Source of the DNA: Acidobacteriota bacterium
Lineage (GTDB): Bacteria; Acidobacteriota; Aminicenantia; Aminicenantales; Saccharicenantaceae
Length of the DNA stretch: 64,000 nt
Assembly: GCA_022711665.1 (NCBI GenBank)
Contig: JAKLEN010000009.1
Coordinates: forward strand, 1-64,000
Direction of reading: 5' to 3'
In this document: positions 51,592-59,165 of the stretch, one piece after another
How the letters are laid out: the number at the start of each line of letters is the position of its first letter
Numbering within the stretch: the stretch's first letter is position 1
Made by a program: the position numbers and the translations under genes
Notes under the pieces: model-generated
What the model saw: the letters and a program-made list of their open reading frames with translations, nothing else
Database searches by the model: none
What the model was told of the DNA's origin: nothing

Positions 51592-51619
51592 ATTATAAGG
51601 CATTATAAAGCGTTGTCAA
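51592..51619 (-). promoter_or_regulatory. Consensus promoter for xis-int
   Basis: On the minus strand a perfect TTGACA (51619-51614), 16 bp and a perfect TATAAT (51597-51592). A second TATAAT sits within the spacer, because the sequence CATTATAARG is tandemly repeated (51591-51610). The repeat could also be a regulator-binding site. Confidence 0.75.
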
Positions 51620-51706
51620 TTGTTATGTTCCTTTGATGTTTTAAGATAACTGCGATAAATCAAAATATCCTTCGACTTCGGCCTATTTATATCGGCCACC
51701 CTCGTT

Positions 51707-51715
51707 TGCTATAAT
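51707..51715 (+). promoter_or_regulatory. Extended -10 promoter, apparently leaderless
   Basis: TGC followed by a perfect TATAAT (51710-51715). The expected transcript start, about 51722, coincides with the ATG at 51723. No good -35 is seen. Confidence 0.5.
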
Positions 51716-51722
51716 CAGCGCC

Positions 51723-51899
51723 ATGGCAGGGGAATATATGACAAAGGCCGAGTGCCAAGAGTACCTTAGGATCTCCAAATCGTCACTTGAGAAACTCGTC
51801 AAAGAGGGACTGCCCCGGATTAAGCTCGACCGGAGGGTGATTTTCCGTAGGATCGACGTGGACCGCTGGCTCGAGCGGAAGGTACAGGGCAAGAAGTAG
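51723..51899 (+). CDS. Small helix-turn-helix (excisionase/AlpA-like) protein
   Basis: A 58-residue protein: MTKAECQEYLRISKSSLEKL as the helix-turn-helix, then IKLDRRVIFRRIDVDRWLER as the wing and C-terminal helix, the HTH_17 pattern of AlpA- and Xis-like regulators. It is transcribed divergently from xis-int across a 154-base control region, so it may be the switch regulator of the element. No ribosome-binding site is visible; the promoter geometry suggests a leaderless mRNA. An in-frame ATG at 51738 is an alternative start. Confidence 0.75.
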   Translation: MAGEYMTKAECQEYLRISKSSLEKLVKEGLPRIKLDRRVIFRRIDVDRWLERKVQGKK

Positions 51900-52071
51900 A
51901 GGCCGGGCTGGCCGATCGATCCTGGCGGAGACCATTCCTTTGAGCTGTTCCCCGAAAATCAGATTCTAATAGGTAAAAGGGGATCATCTTTGTCGGGGAT
52001 CCTCGCTAGCACTGAGTCGAGGGCGGGTGAAAGCTGGAGGGGCGTATTCCTGCCATAGGAGTAACATTACT

Positions 52072-53445
52072 TTGACACGCGCAAGCAGTTCGACGAAAGC
52101 CGGTAAGATCACGAATCTCCTTGAGAAATCCAGACGAATGATACGATTAATGAGACGAAAACTGGGAAAAGCCATCGAACCTTCAAGGCCAGAACCAGAT
52201 CTCTTTTGGGACATCCCAATTAGCTCTAGTCTCCAAGCCGCGAAGGCCATAAAAGCAGCTCTTCCCATCAATGAATCAGATTATCTCTTCATATCAGGGT
52301 ATTCATTTTCCGACTGCCGTTCCTTTCTTCTCTATGGAATCCTCGATGAGGTTATGAAGGTAGCAATATATCTCTTAAGATTGCAGGAATTCATGAGTGG
52401 TCCCGATATCCCACAGGAGGAGGACCTCGTTTCAAGGCTAGTTACCACCTATGCTATCGAAGAGCAACACGCACGTGAGAGAAGGCTTCTGGAAGTCCTC
52501 GTCGCTCTAGCCTTATTTAAGACTACCAGTGATCAACAATATTTTCGACATTTTCTGCTTCTGGAGAAGCTCGATGATGAGTTGACAGCAAATGGGGATC
52601 TACAAGAATTTTACGGGGCACGGAGTGGAAATATTGATTATTCAATCGGGCTGTTAGCCGACCAAATCCGTAGTATCGAAAAATCTATCAATCCCGCCGG
52701 ATTATGGTACCGTCATCCTACTCTTAAGCTTCCCTTGCCTAAAACAAATCAGCTAAGGCCCGGTACAATTCTTAGTAGCTATCGTTATCGCCTTAAATTA
52801 GCTCTTTCTTCGATGTCAGATAACGAAAAGCTCTTAGTTGGCCTGAGCTATGCTGGATATGCGCAAAAAAGTGAATCCATGCATTTTCATAGCGATCCAA
52901 AGAACGCCTCTTTTAGAGTTGACACGATAAGGACAGGTGTTAGCTTATTGGGATTGCTAAATTTCGCGGTTATTTTGCGATGTCATGGACTCTCTGGCGG
53001 AGGCGAGATTCCCCTTGTCCGTCGATTATCGCAGGCAATAGAGCAGGCCGATTGGCAAGCGCCGATAAGACAAATGACAAAGCGCAATATCTCGGTTGGG
53101 GATTTCGTGCTTGCATATGGAGATCTCGCCGAAGTCCTGGAGGTTGTCGAAAGTCCGTATAAATATCGCTCATATAGAGTTCGGTACCTCGCAGAAAAGC
53201 CTATCCAAGAAATTCGAGAAGATAACTTTCCGGCCTATTTCGTTCAGCCTTTCTACACCAGGGCTCAATTTGAAGCTAGGCTTCAGGACATGGTGCGCGA
53301 AGGGAAACTCCCAAGAGGCGTTACTGACAATTTCTCGAGCCTCACAGAGGTTCAAGTTCAGTCGATTATCAGGGCTTCGCTCGTTGATGTCTGGAACCTA
53401 GGCTTGCGTGATTGGATTAAAAAGAGGCGCAGGGATTCAAAGTGA
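52072..53445 (+). CDS. Unknown 457-residue island protein
   Basis: I do not recognise this family. The start is probably TTG at 52072, nine bases after GGAG; a GTG at 52027 lacks such a site. There is no signal peptide or membrane helix. The first 170 residues are helical (YLFISGYSFSDCRSFLLYGILDEVMKVAIYLLRL). A central segment, GLSYAGYAQKSESMHFHSDP (near residue 270-290), recalls the Ser/His-containing helix of DUF5677/HEPN-like proteins, but the match is weak. A basic C-terminus (WIKKRRRDSK) may bind nucleic acid. It faces the HEPN gene tail to tail with 113 bases between them. Base composition is like the rest of the island. Likely cargo. Confidence 0.7.
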   Translation: MTRASSSTKAGKITNLLEKSRRMIRLMRRKLGKAIEPSRPEPDLFWDIPISSSLQAAKAIKAALPINESDYLFISGYSFSDCRSFLLYGILDEVMKVAIYLLRLQEFMSGPDIPQEEDLVSRLVTTYAIEEQHARERRLLEVLVALALFKTTSDQQYFRHFLLLEKLDDELTANGDLQEFYGARSGNIDYSIGLLADQIRSIEKSINPAGLWYRHPTLKLPLPKTNQLRPGTILSSYRYRLKLALSSMSDNEKLLVGLSYAGYAQKSESMHFHSDPKNASFRVDTIRTGVSLLGLLNFAVILRCHGLSGGGEIPLVRRLSQAIEQADWQAPIRQMTKRNISVGDFVLAYGDLAEVLEVVESPYKYRSYRVRYLAEKPIQEIREDNFPAYFVQPFYTRAQFEARLQDMVREGKLPRGVTDNFSSLTEVQVQSIIRASLVDVWNLGLRDWIKKRRRDSK

Positions 53446-53558
53446 AGACGCCTACGCCATGGATTCAAGATAGGTGTCGGGGAGTTATTTGAAAAGACGA
53501 CTATGCAAAGGAATGCCACGCTTGTTGGATTCTGGAGCGCAAAATCAGTGCCAGTCGC

Positions 53559-54980
53559 TCATAGGGATTTTCTGATTGAATGTAGTTCATTATAGGCGGT
53601 AGGATGAAATCTATCATAATCATTAAAGCCCAATTCTGACAATATAATGCGTTCACATAATGCTCGAACTCGCACTAGATCAGCATAAAGGAAATCTGGA
53701 TCCACGTTCTCTGGATCGTGAATCAGTTTGTTTCGCCTCCTTATGATGCTTTGGATAGCAGTTTTTATGTCGACCTTATCGAGATCCCAAATATCCCAAC
53801 AATCAATTTTGTAACGTTGGATAACGTCTACGATACGGTTCTTAAGTGGCCTTATCTTTATCTCTAATAATTTATCTTTTATGTCCTCAACATAGAATGC
53901 TTGTTTATCAACTACATCTCTTTCATAGAATGTTTGGAGTTCAGCTTTAAACGTTCTTATCAGTTTGTCAAAATGTTTATCGCTTAAGCATTTGACAATA
54001 TTATCTCTCGAGTTCAGTTGGTTTACTATCGCTTCAAGAGCCGAATATGCTACGAGTATTTTGGCTTCCAGCCGATCTAATTCGTACGACCCGGCAAGAT
54101 ACATAATTGCCCTTTCGATAGTTTTGCTGAGGGGCGATTTGCGATAGGCTTTTATCAGGTCTAGCAATAGATCATTCTTTAGTTCAGACTGGTGAAAGAG
54201 GGGGCCATGCCTTGAAGGCTTATATAATGACAATTTCCTTCTCTTTTCGGAACTACAATAGTCTCGAGGTTCGGCAGTATTGAAATATGTCGCTTCGAGC
54301 CGGTACCAATGAACGTGCCTGCGATTAATCAACGAAAGGATTGTTAATATGCTTGAAATTTCGTTTTCGACGCGAGAGAAGGATTCTCCGATATTAATTT
54401 TGGTTGCGAAGCTATTCGATATGCCCAACATTGTCCTTTCGATTTTGATGCTGGCTTTTTCGATACCGACCTCCCCATCATCGAATTCAAAATAGTTAGC
54501 GATGCGAATCTTCCCAAGATCAGAATCCCAAGATATGGAATCATCCTCGCTTCGTTTACTCGCTATGGTTCCCAAATAACTTCGCTCGGATATATCGTCG
54601 ACCTTAACTGAAGGAGCGCTTATTAAGGCAATGAGGTAGGTATATTCGCCCGTACTGAAAGGAACGTCGTTCATGGGGCCAAAACAGATCTCGTTTACGT
54701 TTAGAGTGACTGCTACGCGATGTTGTGAGTAAAAAGATAGTCTTGAATAGCCGGCGGACTTAACGAGGACGGGCGTAGGTAGCTCGCCCATAATCCTCAG
54801 ATATGAATTAAGCCGACGCGAATAGTCCGAGCTCGAGTTATAGTTTTCTATGGTCGCCGTACAATTTAGGACGCTAGGGTCGTATTTGTCATATTCCAAA
54901 TAAACTAGAACCGGCCACTCGTCACCATTGTCGTTAAATAATCTTCCATTAAAAATGAATTTCTTAAGCGTGTTGAGCAT
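53559..54980 (-). CDS. ApeA-like HEPN-domain protein, candidate defence effector
   Basis: A 473-residue soluble protein. Residues 1 to about 250 are beta-rich and resemble the N-terminal sensing domain of ApeA-type proteins (FNGRLFNDNGDEWPVLVYLEY, RVAVTLNVNEICFGP). The C-terminal half is helical with RLEAKILVAYSALEAIVNQ and, at residues 416-421, RNKLIH, the RX4H motif of HEPN ribonucleases, followed by DPENVDPDFLYADLVRVRAL. ApeA proteins are reported abortive-infection effectors that degrade RNA; assignment here rests on motif and architecture only. Composition is the most AT-rich in the element. It has no obvious partner on its strand; the unknown 457-residue gene converges on it. Confidence 0.7.
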   Translation of the reverse strand: MLNTLKKFIFNGRLFNDNGDEWPVLVYLEYDKYDPSVLNCTATIENYNSSSDYSRRLNSYLRIMGELPTPVLVKSAGYSRLSFYSQHRVAVTLNVNEICFGPMNDVPFSTGEYTYLIALISAPSVKVDDISERSYLGTIASKRSEDDSISWDSDLGKIRIANYFEFDDGEVGIEKASIKIERTMLGISNSFATKINIGESFSRVENEISSILTILSLINRRHVHWYRLEATYFNTAEPRDYCSSEKRRKLSLYKPSRHGPLFHQSELKNDLLLDLIKAYRKSPLSKTIERAIMYLAGSYELDRLEAKILVAYSALEAIVNQLNSRDNIVKCLSDKHFDKLIRTFKAELQTFYERDVVDKQAFYVEDIKDKLLEIKIRPLKNRIVDVIQRYKIDCWDIWDLDKVDIKTAIQSIIRRRNKLIHDPENVDPDFLYADLVRVRALCERIILSELGFNDYDRFHPTAYNELHSIRKSL

Positions 54981-55204
54981 CTTTGTTTTCCCGATCGAAT
55001 CATAAACTATAACCTCTAATCATTCAATTTGTGGCCCGGGCAAAAGACGGAGACAATCTTGTAGGGATGGCAGGGTTCATTTTGCGCAGAGAATTTACGT
55101 TGGCGGCAATGGACTGGGCCTATATTCGCAGCCAGGCCTGCGTACTATCCAGCCAAACTAGGGGCGTCCCGGTCGAGTGGATCATCTCGAGAGCAGACGA
55201 GAGG

Positions 55205-55588
55205 CTAGCGCAGCCTCTTAATCTCATCCTCAAGCCCTGGCAGTCGGCCATCCATGTACTCCGCGACAATGACACGTGCCGCCCAGCGGAGCAGCCTGCA
55301 TCGCGAGGAGCAGAAGCGCTGATGGGCTCGGTAGTGCTTGAAGTGGCTTCCACAGACCGCGCAACGTCCATGACTTTGGCCTGGGGCCGAGACATTCAAC
55401 TCAGATGATGCGTTAGCACGCGATTTGCTGGCTATCCTGAGAATATCTGGATCTGTCATGCATCTCTCATGGGAAACCCGAAATTCTCGCCTTCCCAGCA
55501 GATTTGGTCTAGTTGGGTATGCCGGTCTAGGGGCGGACTCTCCGGGTTTCTTTTCTCGCTTGATTTCGGAATCGTAACCATTTTTCAA
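55205..55588 (-). CDS. Small zinc-finger protein
   Basis: A 127-residue protein with a basic N-terminus and a zinc-binding motif CAVCGSHFKHYRAHQRFCSSRC (Cys-x2-Cys ... Cys-x3-Cys) near residues 76-97, followed by a helix (RWAARVIVAEYMDGRLPGLEDEI). Similar small zinc-finger proteins occur in phage and plasmid modules. It lies 13 bases after the previous small gene, at the distal end of the replication operon. An overlapping plus-strand frame was rejected because it lacks such motifs. Confidence 0.55.
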   Translation of the reverse strand: MKNGYDSEIKREKKPGESAPRPAYPTRPNLLGRREFRVSHERCMTDPDILRIASKSRANASSELNVSAPGQSHGRCAVCGSHFKHYRAHQRFCSSRCRLLRWAARVIVAEYMDGRLPGLEDEIKRLR

Positions 55589-55601
55589 ATGCCCTTTATT
55601 A

Positions 55602-55862
55602 TCAGCTAATTAGTACGAACGATTTGATGTCGGCGGGAAGAAATGTGGAAAGTCTGATGTTAGCGGCAGGAAGGTTTTTCTCCATATGGAGGATCCTAAT
55701 GAGTTCCGGACTGGATATCCGATTCTTAGCGCCACGATTGATGTGAGAGTTGGCAAGAAATCCAGTTCTTGAGCCGTTCTGATATTGAGCCGATTGGAAC
55801 TGTTGGCCTTCTTGCACTCCCAAGGGACTCAATAAGGCCAACAAGTTCAAAAATAGTGTCAT
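55602..55862 (-). CDS. Small hypothetical protein coupled to the replication gene
   Basis: An 86-residue frame whose ATG overlaps the stop codon of the replication protein (ATGA). The sequence begins MTLFLNLLALLSPLG, then is hydrophilic (GQQFQSAQYQNGSRTGFL). No domain is recognised. The four-base overlap and the operon context are the main evidence that it is real. Confidence 0.4.
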   Translation of the reverse strand: MTLFLNLLALLSPLGVQEGQQFQSAQYQNGSRTGFLANSHINRGAKNRISSPELIRILHMEKNLPAANIRLSTFLPADIKSFVLIS

Positions 55863-57715
55863 TGGAGGATTGGACTCCTTACCCAAAGCCACCTATGAGT
55901 GCCTGCGTCTTCCTGACGGAGAATGCTCTTAAAACCTGCTAGCCTTTTAGCTCGTTTCAGGGTGGATATGCTTATTCCGTTCTGCTTGGCAGCTTCTTCT
56001 ACCTCACCTGTGGGTATCTCGTTCCTTCCATCAAAGTAGCTCTTGATCCAATCCACCGCTTCCTCTCTCTCCCGGGGATTACGTCCTTGCTGAGGATTGA
56101 GTTGGTCTTGGGGATCTATTTCGTCTGAAGATACCTCGATATCCAATTTGCCCCTGATGATACGAAACTCGAGTTGTGGAAGCTCCCTAGTGGCGATGTT
56201 GGTCTTTATTGGGATAACGTGTCGTAAGGGCTTTTCCTCGGTGTCGCGTATGATCATTAGCGCCGAACGGCATTTCCCGAGCCAACCAGACGTAGACCCA
56301 CCAGCACGATAGATAGCATTAAGGGCCTGCGCCTTATTGAGATGTCCGACAAGAACAAGGGCAAAACTGTGTTTAGAAGCCAACCGAATTAGCGGCGTCA
56401 ATAGATTGCGAACGTCCTCAGTTGCATTTGGATTTACATCGCCTGAGAAATCAATAATCGGGTCGATTATTACCAAACGGACATTTCCCAGGCGGATAAC
56501 CTCATCCTCAAGGCGCTTCAACCCCGTATTGCTATTTAGATCTAGGTGAAGGGGTTGTTCGGGATTATAGGCTGCAATCATGCTGGCGTCACCGCCTAGG
56601 GATTCGACTCGAGGGCGGATAGTATCGTGGATATCATCCTCGACAGTTAGGAGGATCGTCTTAGCTGGTTTGATGCCGGGGCTTCCGTCTGGCCATGCGA
56701 AACCTCGAGAAACTCTACAGGCCATGTCCAAACAAAACCATGTTTTTGCTGACCCGGGGTCTCCAGAAATGAGCGTTGCCCGCCCAAGGGGAATATAGTC
56801 CTTCCATAGCCAAGGCACTTCCCTCGGTTCCACCCCAGATAGTTGAACCGTAAGCATATTCGGTCGCAAGCTTGACTTGGATTGATATCTTTCCTCCTTA
56901 GTGACGATTCCATAGAATGCATCTCGCTTTTGTTCTTCAGAGTCGAAACTGCATAAGTAATCCGTTATGTCATCTTCATGATTCGGAAGAGGGACGTTGA
57001 GGATAGAGATATTGGAGGAGACTAATGAGAGCTTTTCAGCTAGCTTGCTCGCGGCCTCGTCTTGGCCAACGTCAAAGATAATGCGGATTTCCTTCCCGCT
57101 AAAAAGGGGAGTGATTTCATCTGGCCAAGAGTCCTTCCCAAACGGGCCGCAGGTCGAATCAAATCCTAGACCCGCCAGAGTATCGGCATCTCTTTCGCCT
57201 TCAGTAATGATTATGGCCCGGGCTTCTTTAAGCTTGTCATATCGGTAGGGGAGAGGTGCGATACCGTTCAGGTTATAAGCCCAAGAGGTCCCTTCCATTC
57301 GTCTGCATCGAAAGGTCCCGTCTGATAGCTTGACCTTCTGCCAGATCTCTTTGCCGTCCTCGTCGGTATATGAGTGTGACCGGATTATCTCAAGTCTGCC
57401 AGCCTCCCGTCCTGCAGGTTTCTGCGCTAGGCCCTCGAGTCCAGTCACAAACTTGATGGCATCTGGAAGAGCAAGCCCTTCTTTCTTCATAACGAAATCC
57501 ATGATGCTGCCGCCTATGTCACATGCGTGACATTTCCAGCCCCAGATTCCGTTTTTATTGAAAAAGGAAAGGCTCGGATGATTGTCTTCATGGAAAGGGC
57601 ATAGAGCTGCGCCTGAGTTGCTGATGCGAAGGCCATAATGCCGTGAGACGAATCCGGGGAGGTCAACTCTCTTTAAGAGATCAAGGTCTGACCCTAACCC
57701 GGCTTGTTTGCTCAA
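55859..57715 (-). CDS. Replication protein: CHC2 zinc finger, TOPRIM and RecA-like (RepA-type) ATPase
   Basis: A 618-residue protein that probably initiates replication of the element. Domains in order: CHC2-type primase zinc finger (CPFHEDNHPSLSFF ... WKCHACDIGG, about 38-70), TOPRIM (IIITEGERDADTLAGLG, about 165-185, and IRIIFDVGQDEAASK), RecA-fold ATPase (Walker A GDPGSAKTWF near 310; Walker B VRLVIIDPIIDF) and a C-terminal helical/winged domain (REEAVDWIKSYFDGR). This primase-plus-RepA-helicase fusion is typical of integrative plasmids and phage satellites. It follows the 96-residue HTH gene by 15 bases and is coupled to the next small gene. Confidence 0.9.
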   Translation of the reverse strand: MSKQAGLGSDLDLLKRVDLPGFVSRHYGLRISNSGAALCPFHEDNHPSLSFFNKNGIWGWKCHACDIGGSIMDFVMKKEGLALPDAIKFVTGLEGLAQKPAGREAGRLEIIRSHSYTDEDGKEIWQKVKLSDGTFRCRRMEGTSWAYNLNGIAPLPYRYDKLKEARAIIITEGERDADTLAGLGFDSTCGPFGKDSWPDEITPLFSGKEIRIIFDVGQDEAASKLAEKLSLVSSNISILNVPLPNHEDDITDYLCSFDSEEQKRDAFYGIVTKEERYQSKSSLRPNMLTVQLSGVEPREVPWLWKDYIPLGRATLISGDPGSAKTWFCLDMACRVSRGFAWPDGSPGIKPAKTILLTVEDDIHDTIRPRVESLGGDASMIAAYNPEQPLHLDLNSNTGLKRLEDEVIRLGNVRLVIIDPIIDFSGDVNPNATEDVRNLLTPLIRLASKHSFALVLVGHLNKAQALNAIYRAGGSTSGWLGKCRSALMIIRDTEEKPLRHVIPIKTNIATRELPQLEFRIIRGKLDIEVSSDEIDPQDQLNPQQGRNPREREEAVDWIKSYFDGRNEIPTGEVEEAAKQNGISISTLKRAKRLAGFKSILRQEDAGTHRWLWVRSPILQ

Positions 57716-57730
57716 GAGAGGACTCCAAAA

Positions 57731-58021
57731 TCATAAGGGCCAGGTTGTGTTAGCAGCCCGAGCCCGAGCTAGCTTCGTGGAGTCGATCTTGGCGTCAAGC
57801 GCTTTTCTGTCTATCCTAACTCCGAGGCCAGGTAGCTTAAAAGAAGGAAGCTGCCCTCGCCTATGCATTCGATAGATATGGTGCAGGCTCAATCCAAGAT
57901 AAGAAGCGACTTCCCCGACCTTGAGCCACCTGCGACTATCGGGCGGGGGAGAGGAATGCTTCCTCTCTCTTGACCTGGGTTCCGTCCTGATGTTAGGATT
58001 TCTATGGAGCTGAGGACCCAT
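57731..58021 (-). CDS. Helix-turn-helix (excisionase-like) regulator
   Basis: A 96-residue protein with a Pro/Arg-rich N-terminus and an HTH_17 domain (WLKVGEVASYLGLSLHHIYRMHRRGQLPSFKLPG, about 32-65) followed by the wing GVRIDRKALDAKI. It is of the same general type as the excisionase but a distinct sequence. Position directly ahead of the replication protein suggests control of that operon or a role in origin binding. Confidence 0.8.
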   Translation of the reverse strand: MGPQLHRNPNIRTEPRSRERKHSSPPPDSRRWLKVGEVASYLGLSLHHIYRMHRRGQLPSFKLPGLGVRIDRKALDAKIDSTKLARARAANTTWPL

Positions 58022-58077
58022 TACTCTCCTCCTATGGCCCCCGCAAACGGCTGTTGCTGCAGCCGGGGGGCCGAATT

Positions 58078-58686
58078 TTATTTAGTCACCCTTTTCTTTG
58101 TCTGGGTGCTTTCCGTGCCCGGATATTCCGCGTTGTTTCGTTTCCTTTGCGGCCCCGTCTGTTTCTCGATAATCTCCTCGACCAAACAGACAATCAAGCC
58201 GATATTAACGATAATCAGAGGGGATTCGAACTTCATGTACTCCTTAAAACGACCCGGAGCGTCAGAATAGGTAGCGAGATCCACCACGTATTCGAAATCA
58301 GGCTCCTTGGCGGGATCCGGTGCCTCTCTAGCATTAATACTAGCTGACGAAACCCTCGCAATAATGAGGATCAGGCCCTGCCGCTTTAGGAGGTTTCTTT
58401 GGCTTATGATTATTTCCCAGAGGTTTCTGCCTTGATAGACCTTATCAAGTTCAATAAAGATGCTGCGTATTCGGACTAGTGGGACGCCAAGGGATAAGAG
58501 TTTAGCGATAAGCCCGAGCTTTACCATGTCTGTTCTAGAATATTTGTTCTTGCCTCGGACGCTTCTAGCCCGTTCAGCCGGTTCAAAGATGTGATACGTC
58601 CGCAGCCAAAGGAATATCTTTTCCGGTGTTAGGCCCAGGAATCGCTTAAGGTCCTTTGCCTCGAACTGTCTATTATCTATTGCCAT
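58078..58686 (-). CDS. MerR-like transcriptional regulator
   Basis: A 202-residue protein. The N-terminal winged helix (FEAKDLKRFLGLTPEKIFLWLRTYHIFEPAERAR, about 8-42) and KYSRTDMVKLGLIAKLLSLGVPLVRIRSIF (about 48-77) follow the MerR layout. The C-terminal part has a hydrophobic stretch (SPLIIVNIGLIVCLVEEIIEK) and a basic tail. It is the first gene of the minus-strand replication module with a good promoter, so it is a probable master regulator of the element. Confidence 0.8.
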   Translation of the reverse strand: MAIDNRQFEAKDLKRFLGLTPEKIFLWLRTYHIFEPAERARSVRGKNKYSRTDMVKLGLIAKLLSLGVPLVRIRSIFIELDKVYQGRNLWEIIISQRNLLKRQGLILIIARVSSASINAREAPDPAKEPDFEYVVDLATYSDAPGRFKEYMKFESPLIIVNIGLIVCLVEEIIEKQTGPQRKRNNAEYPGTESTQTKKRVTK

Positions 58687-58695
58687 AGAAAATAG

Positions 58696-58723
58696 ATTAT
58701 TCCAATTATTGTTAATCTGTCAA
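58696..58723 (-). promoter_or_regulatory. Promoter of the replication-module operon
   Basis: On the minus strand TTGACA (58723-58718), 16 bp, AATAAT (58701-58696), ten bases before the ATG of the MerR-like gene; the expected leader is only a few bases. Confidence 0.6.
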
Positions 58724-58896
58724 GCACTTTGTTGGGCTGTTTTTGCTGGGGATTGTCCACCATGTTTTATAGAATGCGCCCTTTCCGTAGTTCTTTCCAA
58801 AACCGAATCAATATTGATTAAAATTGGACAATTCTGCACACAGGATATTCCCTTGCCGGGAACTATCTAAGTTGTTGTCGATAAGGGGAGAAGAGG

Positions 58897-58945
58897 GTGG
58901 GGTGAGTGAGGGGAATCGAACCCCCAACCTTCGGATCCACAGTCC
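58897..58945. repeat. Right attachment-site repeat inside tRNA-His
   Basis: The 49 bases match 49409-49457 exactly. They form the 3' half of the intact tRNA-His gene, which the insertion therefore keeps functional. Confidence 0.93.
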
Positions 58946-58974
58946 GATGCTCTAACCGTTGAGCTACACTCACC
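58898..58974 (-). tRNA. tRNA-His (anticodon GTG)
   Basis: The minus strand folds with acceptor GTGAGTG/CACTCAC plus the extra G-1 opposite discriminator C, D stem GCTC/GAGC, anticodon stem TCGGA/TCCGA with loop CTGTGGA (anticodon GTG), T arm GGGGG-TTCGATT-CCCCT, and an encoded CCA. It is the integration site of the island. Confidence 0.96.
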
Positions 58975-59038
58975 ATCCGGGTTGGCGATAGATTATCGCA
59001 TTTGAGAAAAAGGGTGTCAAATCAAGGGGAGGGGACTA

Positions 59039-59148
59039 GCCCTCAGGAAAATACGGGACACGCCCTCAGGAAAATCCGGGACACGATCCCATTTCCAGAA
59101 AAAGGGGGACACGATCCTTTTTCAAGAGAAAAAGGTCATGTCCCCCTT
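59039..59148. repeat. Repeat cluster with palindrome, same family as 18.5 kb element
   Basis: Two tandem 23-base repeats (59039-59061 and 59062-59084, CCCTCAGGAAAATNCGGGACAC) are followed by an inverted repeat (AAGGGGGACACGATCC at 59102 against GGTCATGTCCCCCTT ending 59148). The GGGGGACA core matches the inner arms at 18543-18585. It lies between tRNA-His and the era stop codon. Confidence 0.8.
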
Positions 59149-59165
59149 CTTTTGTCCCCGATTAG

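Larger units (their letters stand above)
49409..58945. mobile_element. Integrative element inserted in tRNA-His (about 9.5 kb)
   Basis: Bounded by a perfect 49 bp direct repeat (49409-49457 and 58897-58945) that is the 3' half of tRNA-His(GTG). The intact tRNA lies at the right end; the left copy is a displaced fragment. The element encodes a tyrosine integrase and excisionase at the left end, a five-gene minus-strand module with a primase/helicase-like replication protein at the right, and cargo between them. It is visibly AT-richer than both flanks. No capsid, terminase, tail or conjugation gene is seen, so it is not an autonomous phage or ICE; a satellite-like or replicative integrative element is most likely. 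Confidence 0.9.

Noticed and set aside
55031..55408. 125-residue plus-strand open frame in the island
   Set aside because: Overlaps the zinc-finger gene on the other strand; no recognisable motif and no ribosome-binding site.
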